DNA of 64,000 bases from positions 13,869,501 to 13,933,500 of the forward strand of contig CM059582.1 of NCBI GenBank assembly GCA_030407085.1, written 5' to 3'. Position numbers and translations under genes: made by a program. This DNA is from Trichopria drosophilae (Eukaryota > Arthropoda > Insecta > Hymenoptera > Diapriidae). This document shows positions 35,981-48,441 of this stretch, piece after piece (the first letter of the stretch is position 1; the number at the start of each line of letters is the position of its first letter). A model generated the notes under the pieces. The model saw nothing but the letters and a program-made list of their open reading frames with translations, was not told the origin of the DNA and made no database searches.

Positions 35981-38900
35981 TTAGACGCAAGCCATCCTTG
36001 TACATGCAGCATCGATGCCATTTGGGGCGCATACGCAGGAATTGCAAGCCCTCATGAAAGATGTGCCTGGTACGCAACGTCTTGCTGAAAGTAAAGATAA
36101 TTTGTGATTAAAATTGTACAGTTCAATAATTGTTACTTATAACAAAAATTCTAAAGCATTTGGTTTATAGACAGTTATTTCAATTTTAAGTCATTTCGTA
36201 ACTCTTAATTTAATTGCTTATATAACGTCCGTTTTTATACGAGGATTACTTAAAATAATATTTATTTCACCGTATTAAATGACCCCCTTACGATTTTTAA
36301 AATACTTTAAAAGATTATTTAATAAGAACATTAATAATAAAATCGTATAATTAAGAACTTACCAGATAGACTTCTTACAAAACGGTGTGCCTCCGGACAA
36401 GCCATTCTGGTGCAAGCACCATCAAGGCCATCCGCATTGCAGATACAAGTGTTGCAGTCTCGTTTGAAAACTGTTCCGGGAATACAAGCTGAAAAACAAA
36501 TGGTTGCTGTATAAACTGACATTTTAAAAGCATTATTACATTAAAAATGTCTGATCCAACTTATACTTACAGAATGTGCTCCTGGATGCTCTACCAGATC
36601 TTTGGGAAAGAGATTCAGGGCAAGCCATTCTAGTACAAGAATAATCTACTCCATTTGCTGAACATATGCAGGTGTTGCAATCTTCTTTGAACTCTTCACC
36701 TGGTGTGCATGCCATGCTGTTGCCTATAAAAATAAAATCATTAATATTTATGCTTAAATTTATTAAAATCATTTTTTATTATATAAAATTTATATCATTA
36801 AAGTCATAAGCCCTGAAACATTTAGTACTTTAAAGGAAGATTAGTACTTTTACGAAACTTAATTTAGAAAAATATAAAAAAATTTCGTCATTTTTATTAC
36901 TGTATTTACAGGCGTCTAAAAATAGTATGTCCCAACCTAATGAAGACAGCTGTACAAATATAATTGATGTATAAAAGAGTATCTGCCGTGGCGCGGTTCA
37001 TAATGTATATTTCATATTTTAAATAATAAACACTAGTAATATATTTTACAACAATCGTTTTTTTCATCTAATTCAGAATCAATGTGTGTAACGTATATGA
37101 GAAATATGTAACACCACTTCAAAATCCTGCATTAAGAGAAATTGTACAACAATTTTTACTATTCTGTCTAGAACTCCCGAGGCAGATCTTCAAATATGCT
37201 TCCTATTCAGATCGGAAATGGTATTATAAAAAGCAGGAATATTTACTACAATAATTCATATTAACATAACGATCGATCTGTCCTCGCAGTCTTTGTCCGA
37301 GTGGTTAAAATGGTTATTCAATTTCTGTACTGATATTAGCAAATGAGTCAGTACCGGCAGCAAACCAGTGAAGTACTGGTAGCTAGTACAGTTTGTTACA
37401 CTATAGGTACTGCTAATATTATCGCTGAATTATTGGCCCAGTGCAGGTAGCCAGTACTGCAATAACATTAAACAAGTGTTGACTATGGACCAGTGGGTAC
37501 TGACGCATTATTGTCTCCCAGTAATGCCATCGGCAAGAAATCAGTACAATTTTCATTGTTAAATGATTACTGGTTGCGACACCAGTACTAACAAGGTACA
37601 GATTGCAATTGCCATTATGGTATTAACACATTTTATCCTCTAGTAGACATATTAGAGGTAAGTCGGAAATTATCAACGTCATAGTACTGAACCACTAACT
37701 GCTCTATAAATTTTTTTGCGTCAAGCCAGTACTGACAGCAGTTTCTGGATTATCGGTTACATAGAAAACGTGTGGTACTGTCACCGTATTTATTTTGCGA
37801 ATGACTTTATATGGTGTCAAATTCCGGTTGTAAGAATGTACAGATCCATTATAGCTTTCCAGTATTAGTCAGTACCTATTTGGACTTATACATGTTATTT
37901 CTGTTTAATAATTTACATTCAGATTTAACGTTATGAAGTCAATAGGTTTCAAATATAATCAGAATTCATTGAAAATTTAATTAAAAATATTAAATTAAAA
38001 TATAGAATTGTAAAAATCCCAATTTCCTAGATAAGGCAAGTATATTCCAAGTACACATTAGTTCATACAGTCGTTTTAATCATACAATTCAGTTGAATGG
38101 AATTTTCTTGGGGGATTTAAAGTCGTATGATTTTCAAGGTAAAAGATTTGCAATCGCTTTGCAAATTTCGGCCTTCGGAACTTTTACTCTAATTTTAATA
38201 ATTACAAATATGATAGACATAAAAATAATTATACCCTCAGAACATTTTATTGGAAATTTCACTATTGTAACTATCGTTTCGAGGAAATACCGGTATTGTT
38301 ATAATTAATTTTTTTTTATTTCTTGTATAGGTATTATCCAAAAAGAAAATAGTCTTTTCTATAGGAAAATGATATTTCACATTAACCCATCAACGCCTGA
38401 AATGACAATTTTTATACTTCATTTCGTATCAAAATCAAAGTTGAAAACAGTTGAGATACGTATCCTACTGTTTTCGAGGTCGCTCTTCAAGATTCCGAGG
38501 TCAAAATTGACTTTCAGCCATCAGAAATTCCAATATGGCGCCGAATATGAAAAAAATTTCCAACAAATTGGGAATTTTTTATTCTTATCAATTTTTTTCG
38601 AGCTATTAGAATATTGGAATTTTATTAAAACCTTGCATAATGGTGCATAAAATAGTTGAATTTTAAGAAAAAATTTTACTTTTATACCCATCATTCTAAC
38701 GACCTCAAAATGGCGTCGACAATGAAAATTTCTTTGAGAAATTTCTGGACGCTTTAACTCAAAAATTCCAAATTTTTAAAACAACTGCCTAGAATGAAAA
38801 GTTCTTAAAATTCATCAAGCGATATAGTGGACTTTTTTCAAAATTTTTTGATGACATTTCGAGAAATTTTTTTTCAACATTTTTTTTCAAAATTGTAATT

Positions 38901-40071
38901 TATTTACAAAAAATTCTGAAAAAAATGTAGTGTATTCTGTAATGAATTTTTCATGTGAGTTATTTGTTCTTTACAATTTTTCGAAAAGTTGATAGTTTTC
39001 GGGGAAATGAATTTCAAATATTATAGTTTAGGATTTTTGCCGCCAAAAATTATCAACTTTTGGAAAAAAATTGCAAAAAATAAAAAACTTGTAGAATTCA
39101 TAAGTGAAGACACCAAATTTTTTTCAGAATTTTTCATAAATAAATTATAATTTTTAAACAAATTTTCAAAAAAAAAAAAAAAAATGTCTCAAAATGTCAT
39201 CACAAAAATCTGAAAAAAATTCCAGTATATTTCTCGATTAATTTAAGAACTTTTTATTCTTAGCATTTTTTTATAACAGCCCGTAGTTTTTGAGTTAGAA
39301 CGTTCAGAAATTTTTCAAAGAAATTTTCATTGTTGACGCCATTTTGAGGTCGTTGAAATGATGTGGGGTATAAAAGTAACATTTTTTCTTAAAATTCAAC
39401 AGTTTTATGCACCACTATGCACGGTTTCAATAGAATTCCAATATTCTAATAGCTCGATAAAAATTGATAGGAATACATAATTTCCAATCTTTTGGAATTT
39501 TTTTTTAAATTCGGCACCATATTGGAATTCCTGATAGCTGAAACTCAATTTTGACCTCGGAATCTTGAAGAGCGACCTCGAAAACAATAGGATATGTACC
39601 TTTCATTTGTTTTCAACTTCGATTTTGATAAGAAAGACATGATTGAATATGAAGTATAAAAAATTCAATTTCAGGCGTTAATGGGTTAATATAAATGTGC
39701 AATGCAAGTAAGAAATCCGAATCAATTTCATTGTGAAAAAAAAATACAATTGAAAAATCCATGTATAATTTTTTACGGTTGAAATTTTTCAAAATTCTAA
39801 TAATCAAATTCTGAAAATTCAGTTAATTTTATGTCATATATGTCTCCTTGAAATTTTTTTAAATCCTTTCTTACCCAAAATACAATTATTTAAATACGAT
39901 TCACAGATAAAACAAAGAATTCTACCATATTTGTACTAAAATAAAAGATGCTATGTACTATAATTTAATATATTCTATTAAATGTTAAATTATGACAATC
40001 ACATCAAGTTCAGAATGCTACTTACCAATTGCGACAGCGAAGAGTGCCACGAATACGAATGAAGTGTACAT
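35981..40071 (-). CDS. Gene C: secreted three-domain pacifastin protease inhibitor
   Basis: Exons in coding order: 40026-40071, 36571-36723, 36363-36488 and 35981-36084. All junctions are phase 1 with GT-AG borders, giving 142 residues. The first 16 residues are the same as in gene B, and NSMA follows before Cys1. Three six-Cys pacifastin domains have Cys1 at about residues 21, 68 and 112. Their expected P1-P1' pair is Arg-Met in all three (CTRMAC), implying trypsin-like targets. Linkers include SQRSGRASR and HRFVRS. The last exon is nearly identical to the last exon of gene B, and exon 2 also aligns, so C is a B paralogue lacking one middle domain. Intron 1 is 3.3 kb and holds a 1.3-kb palindromic element. 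Confidence 0.9.
37330..37900. repeat. Degenerate AGTACTGG/CAGTACC repeat cluster in gene C intron 1
   Basis: At least a dozen scattered, inverted or direct copies of CAGTACTG/CCAGTACT occur in under 600 bp. A tRNA A-box-like GTCCGAGTGGTTAA lies just before it at about 37293, but no B-box follows. Possibly an old SINE/MITE composite. Confidence 0.4.
38381..39690. mobile_element. 1.31-kb near-complete palindrome in gene C intron 1
   Basis: The ends ATTAACCCATCAACGCCTGA and its counterpart (reverse complement of TCAGGCGTTAATGGGTTAAT) start arms of about 600 bp that stay aligned almost to the centre near 39030. Landmarks on both arms include TTTTCGAGGTCGCTCTTCAA, GATTCCGAGGTCAAAATTGA, CGACCTCAAAATGGCGTC and CTATCAACTTTTCGAAAA. 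The mirrored ORFs at 38369-38650 (+) and 39405-39587 (-) come from the two arms and are not independent genes. Confidence 0.8.
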
Positions 40072-40145
40072 TTTGGCTGATTTTGGTATGAAACTTAATT
40101 GTACTATATTTATGTAGTGAATGAAGACTGAATTTCACGCCGCGC

Positions 40146-40218
40146 CTTATATAGTATTCACTATTAGTAAAAACAGTATAAAAAAATTCCATTCTGAGAA
40201 AATTTATGATTTCTATCT
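40146..40218 (-). promoter_or_regulatory. Gene C core promoter: TATATAAG plus degraded GATA pair
   Basis: On the minus strand TATATAAG (40146-40153) is preceded by GAATAC, as in genes B and D. An Inr-like TCAGTC lies about 24 bp downstream (40126-40131). At the positions of the gene B and D GATA pair, 51 and 60 bp upstream, gene C has TCATAA (one change from TGATAA) and AGATAG. So one site is lost and one kept. Confidence 0.55.
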
Positions 40219-42600
40219 GTGATCTTAATTAATCCCATTACAACTTTTGAATTCTAGGAGGTTCTAGTATAATATTAATTATGAAAAGATTTAATTAATT
40301 TATAATTCGAGAAATAATGTTAATTTGTTTATAATCTGCAGTAGGACGGATTAAGAATGTAAAAATAGTAATTTTCCATACAAGGATATAAAAGTTTCTT
40401 GTTCGTATTGGTATCAAATTTCGGACATGCGTCGAACAATTATGTTGCTATATTGTGTAATACATTGCACAATACAATACTATATGTTCGCATTTTACAT
40501 ATACATTAAGTAAAATGCGAAAGAAAAAAGGCAAAAATATGTAAAATAGCATTTTTCGGAGACGAGAATATAAATATCGTTTTTGCGACCTTCTTAAACC
40601 ATTTATTCTTTATTATTATACACCATATTCAAAAATTTTCCACCTTTTTTTTTATAAAGCAGACCTCTTACCCGTTCCACTTCATTCTTACACAATTTTT
40701 TTCAATTTTTATCACATGTCATGGCTGATTTTGTTCTAAAATGGAACCATATCTAGGTTGTTCCAGATTGTTTGAATATGCTAAAAGATTTCAGTAAATT
40801 ATATGATTATCGAAAGTAATTTATAACTTATGGTATTTGTTAAAAATAAATATTTCCATCTCGAGTGTGTGATCTCTAAATATTTGATTATAATGATGTA
40901 AAAAAATTCAGTGATGGTTTTTAACCATCAAGAAAACGCGTTTTTAAGAAGGCAAACAAAATTAACTTTTTAGTTTTCAAATTCCTTCATCTGCAATATC
41001 AATTTCTACATTTTACCAGTTTCTTTATTTTTATTTAAATTCATGTTATACAGGTGTACTTAAAAATGTGATTTTAATAAAATTTTCTTATTTTTTTCCC
41101 TTCAATAAAATGTAATTATTACTTTTTTCATTCAAACATTCATGAACTGTTTCGAAGATAAAAAGAGTCATGTAATCATTTTAATATCTCAAATTTCCTA
41201 AATGCTGTTGATTAATTTTTTATCCATTCTTAATGTTTGATTCGGGGAATTATTACTCATAAGATTTAAGGATAACGAATGGATTTTGTACTTTGCAATA
41301 TTCTATTTAAATATGAAAAGTGAATAATATGTTAGTAGAAAAATGTAATTGCAGAAAATTATAGAACATTTTTATTATTAGCTCAATTATTTTCATAAAA
41401 ATAATATTAAATCGTATAATTTTCTCTCGACAATGTAATTAACAAACTGATTTAGATCCAATTTCATGTACTTCTGCATAAAGATATAAAAAGGAAGCAG
41501 CTAAAATTGAAGAATGCTTCGGTGTTAAAAGTTATAAGTAATTTTAATTTTTCATTTTTAAAAATTTCTTATGAGAAACTGTACTTTTTCGTATTTATAT
41601 CGACTCTTGAAGAATAGATATTACTGAAGATTATTTAAATAAAAGTTGATTATGTATTGGATACGTGCGGTCTAAAAAAATTATTATTGAGCAACTATGA
41701 GTGACACAATAGATTATTTAAAAAAAATAGATTGTGTTTCTTGATGTTATTACTATCAGTTGTCATTAGTCGCAACAATTGGCAATCTCGTACTTTTTAT
41801 AGCCACAGTGGTGAAAACTCCCTTAAAGCAAATTTTATTCTAAAGACAATGCACCCTGTATGACAGTACTGTTATTAGTAAAATTAAAATTAACTAATGA
41901 AATTACTAAGTAAATACCATGTAGAGTTAATTACAATCGTCCATTAATTTTCGTTAGGATGACTGAAACTATCAAAAATGTTCTTAATGGATTTTATGAA
42001 TTAACTATTACTGGAAATCACAGTAGTTTCTTCCTATTCAAACACTGTTCATTAGAATTGTAAGAAAATACGAATTAGAACACAGAACTTTAAAAATTTC
42101 TTTCATGATGTGATTTTAAAAAGTCGTTAAATGTAAAAATAGTGTCTCTTTCGACACTTCCTTGAGATAAATGACGCATTGGATAATTTTCGAAAAATTT
42201 ACATCTGATTGTAAACGCGTATTCGGTGAAACCAAAATATACCGAATACGAATTTACATTCAAATAGTAGATTTAATATTATGTTTAAAAAATGTGCATA
42301 AATGTGCAAAATAAGAGTTTCTTATGTAAAGTAAACAATAGCAATAGTGTTTTATGTGCATTTCAAAAGGCAACATTTAAGCTGTCTTTTCGTCATGTAG
42401 AGATGGTCATTATATTGCGCCGCGGCATTATTTTATCATAGATCAATGAATGAAAAATATGCATTTTGTACTCTTTCAAATGTGAATTGCGAAAAAAATT
42501 ACACACAATCAATATTTTTAAGATCAGATTCCGATTTTACTACCGTTTCATAACAATATGTTTATGAAACTACGAAGTTATGAAACAAGTATCAGTTTTC
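40219..42600. other. Intergenic upstream of gene C, paralogous to the gene B upstream region
   Basis: No gene found. Segments at about 40220-40250, 41220-41270 and 41950-42140 match 20405-20430, 20890-20920 and 23400-23600 in the same order, marking the extent of the B/C segmental duplication. Confidence 0.5.
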
Positions 42601-43545
42601 AAAAAGGTATCAGTTTTTAGGCGATCCCAAAAATATTCAAAATTATCCTTTTTGGCAATTTGAGGTTAGGATATGTGAAATATGAGACATGGTGGGTCAA
42701 GTTTGACAACGAATTCATTTTCAACTACTAAAAATCTATATAAGATCCACTACTTTTGATTAAAATGTCAAGAAAACAATTTTTTACAGTTCCGTGTTAT
42801 TTTTTCCTAAAGTAAATTCTGTAATTATTTACGCGGGATAAAAAAGCAATATTTTTTGGAAACAACTTGAATCAGAGGTAATGAATTTTATAGATTTTTG
42901 GTTGCTGAGCCATCAGGTCACATATGTCACATACCATAAACTCAAATTGCTAAAAAGTATAATTTTGAATATTTTTTCATCAGATTTCTTAAAATCCTGA
43001 CGACAAATTGGACAATGGATTCGTTATCAGCGGCCAAAGATCGATAAGAACTAGTATCTCTGATTCTGAAAACACTGAATTTGATATTGTATGAAATAAT
43101 ACTCCGTCAACAGTCGAGGAAGAAATAGCTGCTGTTTCGCATTTTCGAAATTTGGAAATGGACTATAGTAGGAAACTTTCAAAAACGAAAAAGTATCCCT
43201 CGCAAACAACCTTTGTCAGTATTCAATCATTCCTTCATTTTTCATTCTTTTAAAACGGTAGCGATCTTAAAATGTAGCACATTACTATTTGCTGACATGT
43301 AGGTTATGATCACATTCGTTAGACCGCAATTTAGTGATTACATAACTGGTCCAGAATCGATAGTAAATACACTCTCCGCAATCACCCTATTGGTGGACAT
43401 TTCGACTTCAACGTCTACAACTGTATGTAAGATAGTTACCTATAGGATAACTCTTGAAAAAAATTGGGGCTGGATTGGACAACTTTTTTTCAGCAGGGCA
43501 TTTGACGTGATATCCCTCATATGTCACATACCATAACCTTAAATT
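42600..43545. repeat. Three copies of a repeat around ATATGTCACATACCATAA
   Basis: A minus-oriented copy lies near 42630-42690. Plus-oriented copies lie near 42915-42985 and 43515-43556, with the last continuing at 44638. Shared segments are CATATGTCACATACCATAA, AAATTGCyAAAAA and TTTGrATATTTTT. No protein is supported. The third copy is split by the element at 43558-44633. Confidence 0.55.
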
Positions 43546-43557
43546 GCCAAAAAAGTA

Positions 43558-44633
43558 GGGGAGAAGTGGCAGTTGTGGGCATGGGGCGGTTGTGGGCACC
43601 CTGGCGTAACTTTGGAAAAAAAGCAAATGAGCCAAATCTAACTAAATGTTAAGTGTATGCTGTAGCCGCACGTACTTTTGTTGCGAAAACCGAAGCGAAG
43701 AAACGCATCTGTGCTTTGCTGGAAACAAATAACTATTTTTATTTGTGTAAATCGGCATAGATCTATTATTTAATATTTATAAAAGTGCCATAAATCGAAG
43801 TGAATCAATCGAGAAGGTCAGTGCAATACATCCCAAGTAACACATGAAGCCTGTGACAACATTGTAACAACGTTGGGACAGCTAAATTTAGCTGGGGCAG
43901 CCATTTCGTGGCATATTTAGCTGTGACAACGCTGTCACAACACTGTCGCAGCTAAGTTTAGTTGTGGCAGCTTCGGTGCTACTAGGGATATTTACGCAGT
44001 AAATTGATCATATTTTGTGATTCAAAACCGAACGCCACCAAAATGTTTACAACCGCTGTTGTATTCATGACGTGTCAATATGGTTGTTAAAGTCGGTTGT
44101 GGGCACCCAAATTGGGTCGGTTGTGGGCACCCACTTTTTTTTAAATTGTTAAATACCGTCTTTGATGTAAACGTAATTAATTTTTCACTAAATGTTAATG
44201 GTGTTTTTATGTATTTTTCGATGTTATTACAGATGTCGACGAAGAAGAAATCGATAAAATCATCTGATGATGATAATTTTAATGCTTTAATTCAAGCCAT
44301 TAAGAGGACTTCAGTGGGAAAGCAGCCTTTCAAATCGATGGCTAGAAATAAAGAAATTTATATTTTTTTCCAGATCTGCGATGATTTATTTCATTTTTGT
44401 CCATTTTTAGCCGATTTTTCAAGGGTGCCACAACCGACCCAAAAAATGTTGTTCCCCAAAATGACCACTTTACTAAATTGTTAATAAAATTTTTTTAATC
44501 CACGGAATCAATTTTTTTTCGTCGTCAGTAGTTACCTAGCTCTCTATGCATATGCATATGTTCATATAATATCTACCCGTGCACAAGTTATGACTCAAAA
44601 ATGAAAGTGTGCCCACAACCACCACTTCTCCCC
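43558..44633. mobile_element. TA-flanked DNA element with GGGGAGAAGTGG ends
   Basis: The left end GGGGAGAAGTGGCAGTTGTG and the reverse complement of the right end GGGGAGAAGTGGTGGTTGTG agree at 18 of 20 bases and are flanked by TA. Subterminal GGTTGTGGGCACCC repeats occur at both ends. One plus-strand frame at 44080-44484 includes, after a splice-acceptor-like TTATTACAG at 44233, MSTKKKSIKSSDDDNFNAL, which could be a short remnant of a transposase N-terminus. I cannot assign a superfamily. The host sequence resumes exactly across the TA. Confidence 0.7.
43833..43988. mobile_element. MITE nested in the GGGGAGAAGTGG element
   Basis: The ends TCCCAAGTAACACATGAAGC and (as reverse complement) TCCCTAGTAGCACCGAAGC match imperfectly. 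The interior repeats AGCTGTGACAAC/CTGTCACAAC in both orientations. The unit is about 156 bp without coding capacity. Confidence 0.5.
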
Positions 44634-44897
44634 TATACTTTGGAATATTTTTCGGAATCTTCAACATCCACAACTTTGAAACTAAAATTACCCAAATAAG
44701 GACATTTTACCAACAGGTCGAACATTTTACTTTCAGTCCCAAAGTCAGAATGACCCGCTCGGCATTAATAAATAGTATAACCTAAAATACTAATGTTTTG
44801 TTTAGTGTATAGATTTAAAGAAGTCTAATTTTATATTACTTGTAATACATAAATGAAAAAAAATTACTCATTATTTACCCAGACTAAGTCTGGACGA

Positions 44898-45438
44898 AGT
44901 ATTGAATTTGGTCACTTCGGGCATAAAAATTACCCTATAGTTTTTCATCAAATGTCGACGTTTCAGACCCTAAGAAACCTAAATCAACAATAAAAAAAAT
45001 TGTGTCCGTGATCTTGTACGTACGTACGTCCGTAAGTCCCGTTTTTTTGTCTCGCGATAACTCGCGAACGGATAAGCGTATTGACATACATTTTTTTTAA
45101 ATACGCGTCTTGGCATAACTTAGATCTGATTAGATTTTGCCGCAGATCCATCCGTCCATTACTAAAAAAAATTAGCCCCAATTAAGTTTCTTCGTAGTTT
45201 TTTGCATTTATTTTGAAAAATACAAATTTTATTTAAAAAATGTTTCCAACAAAAAAGATAGAGCATTAAATTCTCTACAAAAAGGGTTTTATGCATTTTT
45301 TTCCTAAAGCCAACGATAATGCCATAAAAACTGGTTTAAAATGATTATGACTATTGTCTGAAAAAGTATTGAATTTGGTCACCTCGGCAAAAAAATTACC
45401 CTATAGTTGTCCATAAAATTTCGACGTTTCGACCCCCT
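44898..45438. repeat. Pair of 72-bp direct repeats flanking a repeat unit
   Basis: The segments at about 44898-44972 and 45367-45438 share AGTATTGAATTTGGTCAC, ATTACCCTATAGTT and TCGACGTTTC in order. Between them is a GC-richer stretch (TCTCGCGATAACTCGCGAAC). Probably one repeat of an undefined family. The ORF at 44984-45181 (-) is not supported. Confidence 0.55.
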
Positions 45439-47423
45439 ACCCCCAGGGGTAGTCTTTGCCAGCCCTTGGGCGCGGTGATCGCCTATGGGCGCATAACCTC
45501 TTTTACGCCCTTGATACGAAAATAACTATTTCGATATATCTAAAAGATGTCTTATAGTATCTAAAAGATATCCATCAGAGATCTTTTCGACACTTTCAAG
45601 ATATCTTTGACGAATTATATGTATATGTATATTGTATATATAAGATCATAATGATACAGACAGTAATTAGTAAAACACTGTAAACATGTAATATGCATCG
45701 AATAGTCTATTAGTGCTTGAAGTAAGTGTTTTGCAACTTTTATTTATTAATACTTCGGCTGTCCTGTTGTCGGGGTCGAAGTTTTGAAAATGCCCATTTT
45801 CAACATTCATACATATAAGAAACACTATTGTTGTAACATATTTATTGAGGCCACTTGGACCTAAATATGATTGGACCCCCAAATATCAATATAATTTCAT
45901 AATATAATTGAAAGCTGTTAGTAAACAATCGAGTATTAAGGAATAGCCGACTCTCTACTGGATCGGAGTTTCTGAGCGAGCGAAGCGAGCGAGGCACCAT
46001 GCCAACACTAGTTTTTCAGTTCTTTTTTAACAATATAGCATAAAATTTTGCTGAGAAATTTTTTCGTTACACGTAGATTTAACGCTACATTATGCGACAT
46101 TTTACTTTAAAAACCGGACATCCACCGTGAAACCGAATTTACACAAGAAGGCTCAGACTAGACGAGTCAGTATTGTTCCACAGAACATGACGTTTAATTT
46201 TGCAACAAAGATTGATATCGCAATACAGAATTAATAGTAAAGTAGATTTAGTACGCTTTGCTTTTTAAAATGCAGAGTCCCGCTATCCCATACGTCGTTT
46301 ACGGTTATCATCGAATTGGTGTGGTCTAAAATTCCCACTGGCTATTTAATCTAAAAACCCACAAAAATCACACGTGTTGAATTGAACACAAATATGTATA
46401 CTAACCGAGTTCAGCTAATGAGGTTGACTACAGCACTTTGTTGAGAGGAACAGTAATTACTTGCTGCCATGTTGATGAGAAAAATGATACCGATAGTTTA
46501 TGCTTATTATGAAGTATACTGGTATAATCCGATAAAAAACATTTTTCGAAATATTATTATTTGATGTCAAAGTATTGATTAATTGATGGGGATAGCTTAA
46601 GATTAATTCTAGCATTACTATTCATGTGATAGTTGTAATCAAAATGCTGTTTTGGGTTGAGGTAAAAAACAAGTGAGATTAATAAACCGTGATCAGCAAT
46701 GAAGAGGTATCCTAAAGATCCAAACCGTTGAAGGTGTTAAAAATCCATACCTCTTATTCAAATCATTTTGGAATTACTGTGTATTAGCCCAACATTTTTC
46801 ATTATTTTTAACACCCTTATAATATTCATGCGTATTTAAATTACGTGGACACGTGTTTAAGTTGTGAAGCACTTATATTCCAAAAGTTTTGATATTGGTA
46901 AAACTTCACAATATACCATAAAATTTACTAGCTAGTAATCTCAATAGATATTTTAGGAAATACATTAGGAAAAAGCTATTTATAATAAGACATTTTTTAA
47001 AAATAAGTGATTAATGCAGGTTACTGATAAATTACTAAAATAGAGAATCAAGTTATTACACATGTCCCTAACATTAAAATCGAAGATTTTGAAGCTCTTA
47101 AGTCTCCATTTTTGCAACCTGGTGTTACCAAAATGCAATTTTTAGTAATTGGTTTTTCTTGCCCTTATTTCTAAGAAACCTGACCAATTATAATTTTATG
47201 ACTAAAGCTTGGTGCTAACATTTCAACTAATAATGTGTTCGTATTAGTAATATAACTTGAAAAAATCCTGATCATCACGTGCAAGCCGGTTAATTGGGTT
47301 CTTTATGAGTAGATAAACATTGAAAACAGTTTTTAATTCGCAAATATGTAATTTTTCTTTATTATGTACAACAATGATGTTAGTATTAAAGTCAGAAAAG
47401 TATTTCGTTAATGAAGACAAATT
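45439..47423. other. Intergenic stretch without a recognised gene
   Basis: No supported coding exon. A GCGAGCGAAGCGAGCGAGG tandem motif lies at about 45974-45994. From about 46930 onward the sequence is paralogous to about 57945 onward (shared CAATAGATATTTTAGGAAAT, then GAATCAAGTTATTACA), the start of the D/E segmental duplication. Confidence 0.5.
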
Positions 47424-47539
47424 TTATTTTAACTTAACAGCTTTCATGTAGCTCAATCTTATCCACAAACAAATTCTACAAGTACATTCGCCTGAGTTGC
47501 AGTCCTCCATGAATAATGTTTCCGGTACACAATAAAATC
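47424..47539 (-). pseudogene. Degenerate terminal pacifastin exon downstream of gene D
   Basis: On the minus strand a TTTCAG acceptor is followed, in the phase-1 frame of the cluster, by FYCVPETLFMEDCNSGECTC, then RICLWIRLSYMKAVKLK and TAA. Cys1 and Cys2 are in place and the flanks resemble the last exons of genes B and C (CVPGTxFMxxCNSCVC). A two-residue insertion separates Cys2 and Cys3, and the Cys5-Cys6 end is replaced by unrelated sequence. It lies 2.2 kb past the gene D stop. It could be an alternative last exon of D, but decay is more likely because its duplicate at 58490-58610 carries a stop. Confidence 0.65.
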
Positions 47540-47737
47540 CTGAAAGCAAAAATGAACATTTGATCATTAAAATTATATTATGTAGTAGTTACTATCTGTG
47601 AAGTACGAATAATAACTCGAGTCGAGAAATAATTACAGCATATTATTAAAGCATTGCTAATTTAGAATGAAAAAAAGAACCTGGGTGATTTTTGCAAATT
47701 TAATAGATTATAAATATACCCGTTACATCTTAAAGAT

Positions 47738-48441
47738 AATCAGCGTAAAAAAAAATGTTTCCGACAAATTTCTCTGAAGTTTCCTTACAGTTTCTTATTT
47801 ATGTTTCCAAAAAGTTTCTTACATGGAACTATTAGAAACTTAAGGAAGCATTCCAGAAATATTGAATGACAGATACCCGAAGATTACTTTCATGCGAGAT
47901 GAAAGACACTTAAGAGAAACGTACTCTGAGACAGTCGCAGTCAATGTCCGGAAAGGCATTGTCAAAAGCACATGTCACGTTTGCATCGTCAGGCCGAAAT
48001 GATCTTTTGTTTAACTTATTTTTTTTAAATTAATAATACACTTGTCAGGGAAAAAACAATGCATAAATGTCACGTGGGACTTACAATACCAACCAATGTA
48101 AGAAAATGTAATTGCCAGTAATAAGATTCTGATGATGGCCCATATGAGAGGCCGAAACTTATATGGTGGCAAATTCATTTTAAAATAATACCTAGAAAAC
48201 CAGGGTGTATCATCAATCTAAGAAAAGAAACATTCAATTTTATTTAAGTAAAACGATCAAGAAGATACGAAAGACAATCACGTTGCTCTTGAGTTTCTTT
48301 TATCTTGCATCAACGTATCTAGAATGTTTTTCTAAGTTTCTAATCGTCCTATGTGAGCAACTTTTTGGGAACATAAATAAGAAACTGTAATGAAACTTCA
48401 GAGACATTTATGGAAAACATTTTTTTTTACTCGGAAACTGA
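47738..48441. mobile_element. 0.7-kb foldback element with about 200-bp arms
   Basis: The left arm (47738-47950) and the reverse complement of the right arm (48203-48441) share GTAAAAAAAAATGTTT, then TCTCTGAAGTTTC, TTACAGTTTCTTATTTATGT, CCAAAAAGTT and ATTAGAAACTTA. The middle of about 250 bp has no coding capacity. The plus ORF at 48205-48390 lies in the right arm and is not a gene. Confidence 0.7.

Noticed and set aside
38369..39587. Paired ORFs with a SRSLFKIPRSKL segment on opposite strands
   Set aside because: Both are from the two arms of one palindrome; no independent coding evidence.
44080..44484. 134-codon ORF as a host gene
   Set aside because: It lies inside a TA-flanked element and reads through its subterminal repeats; at most a transposase remnant.
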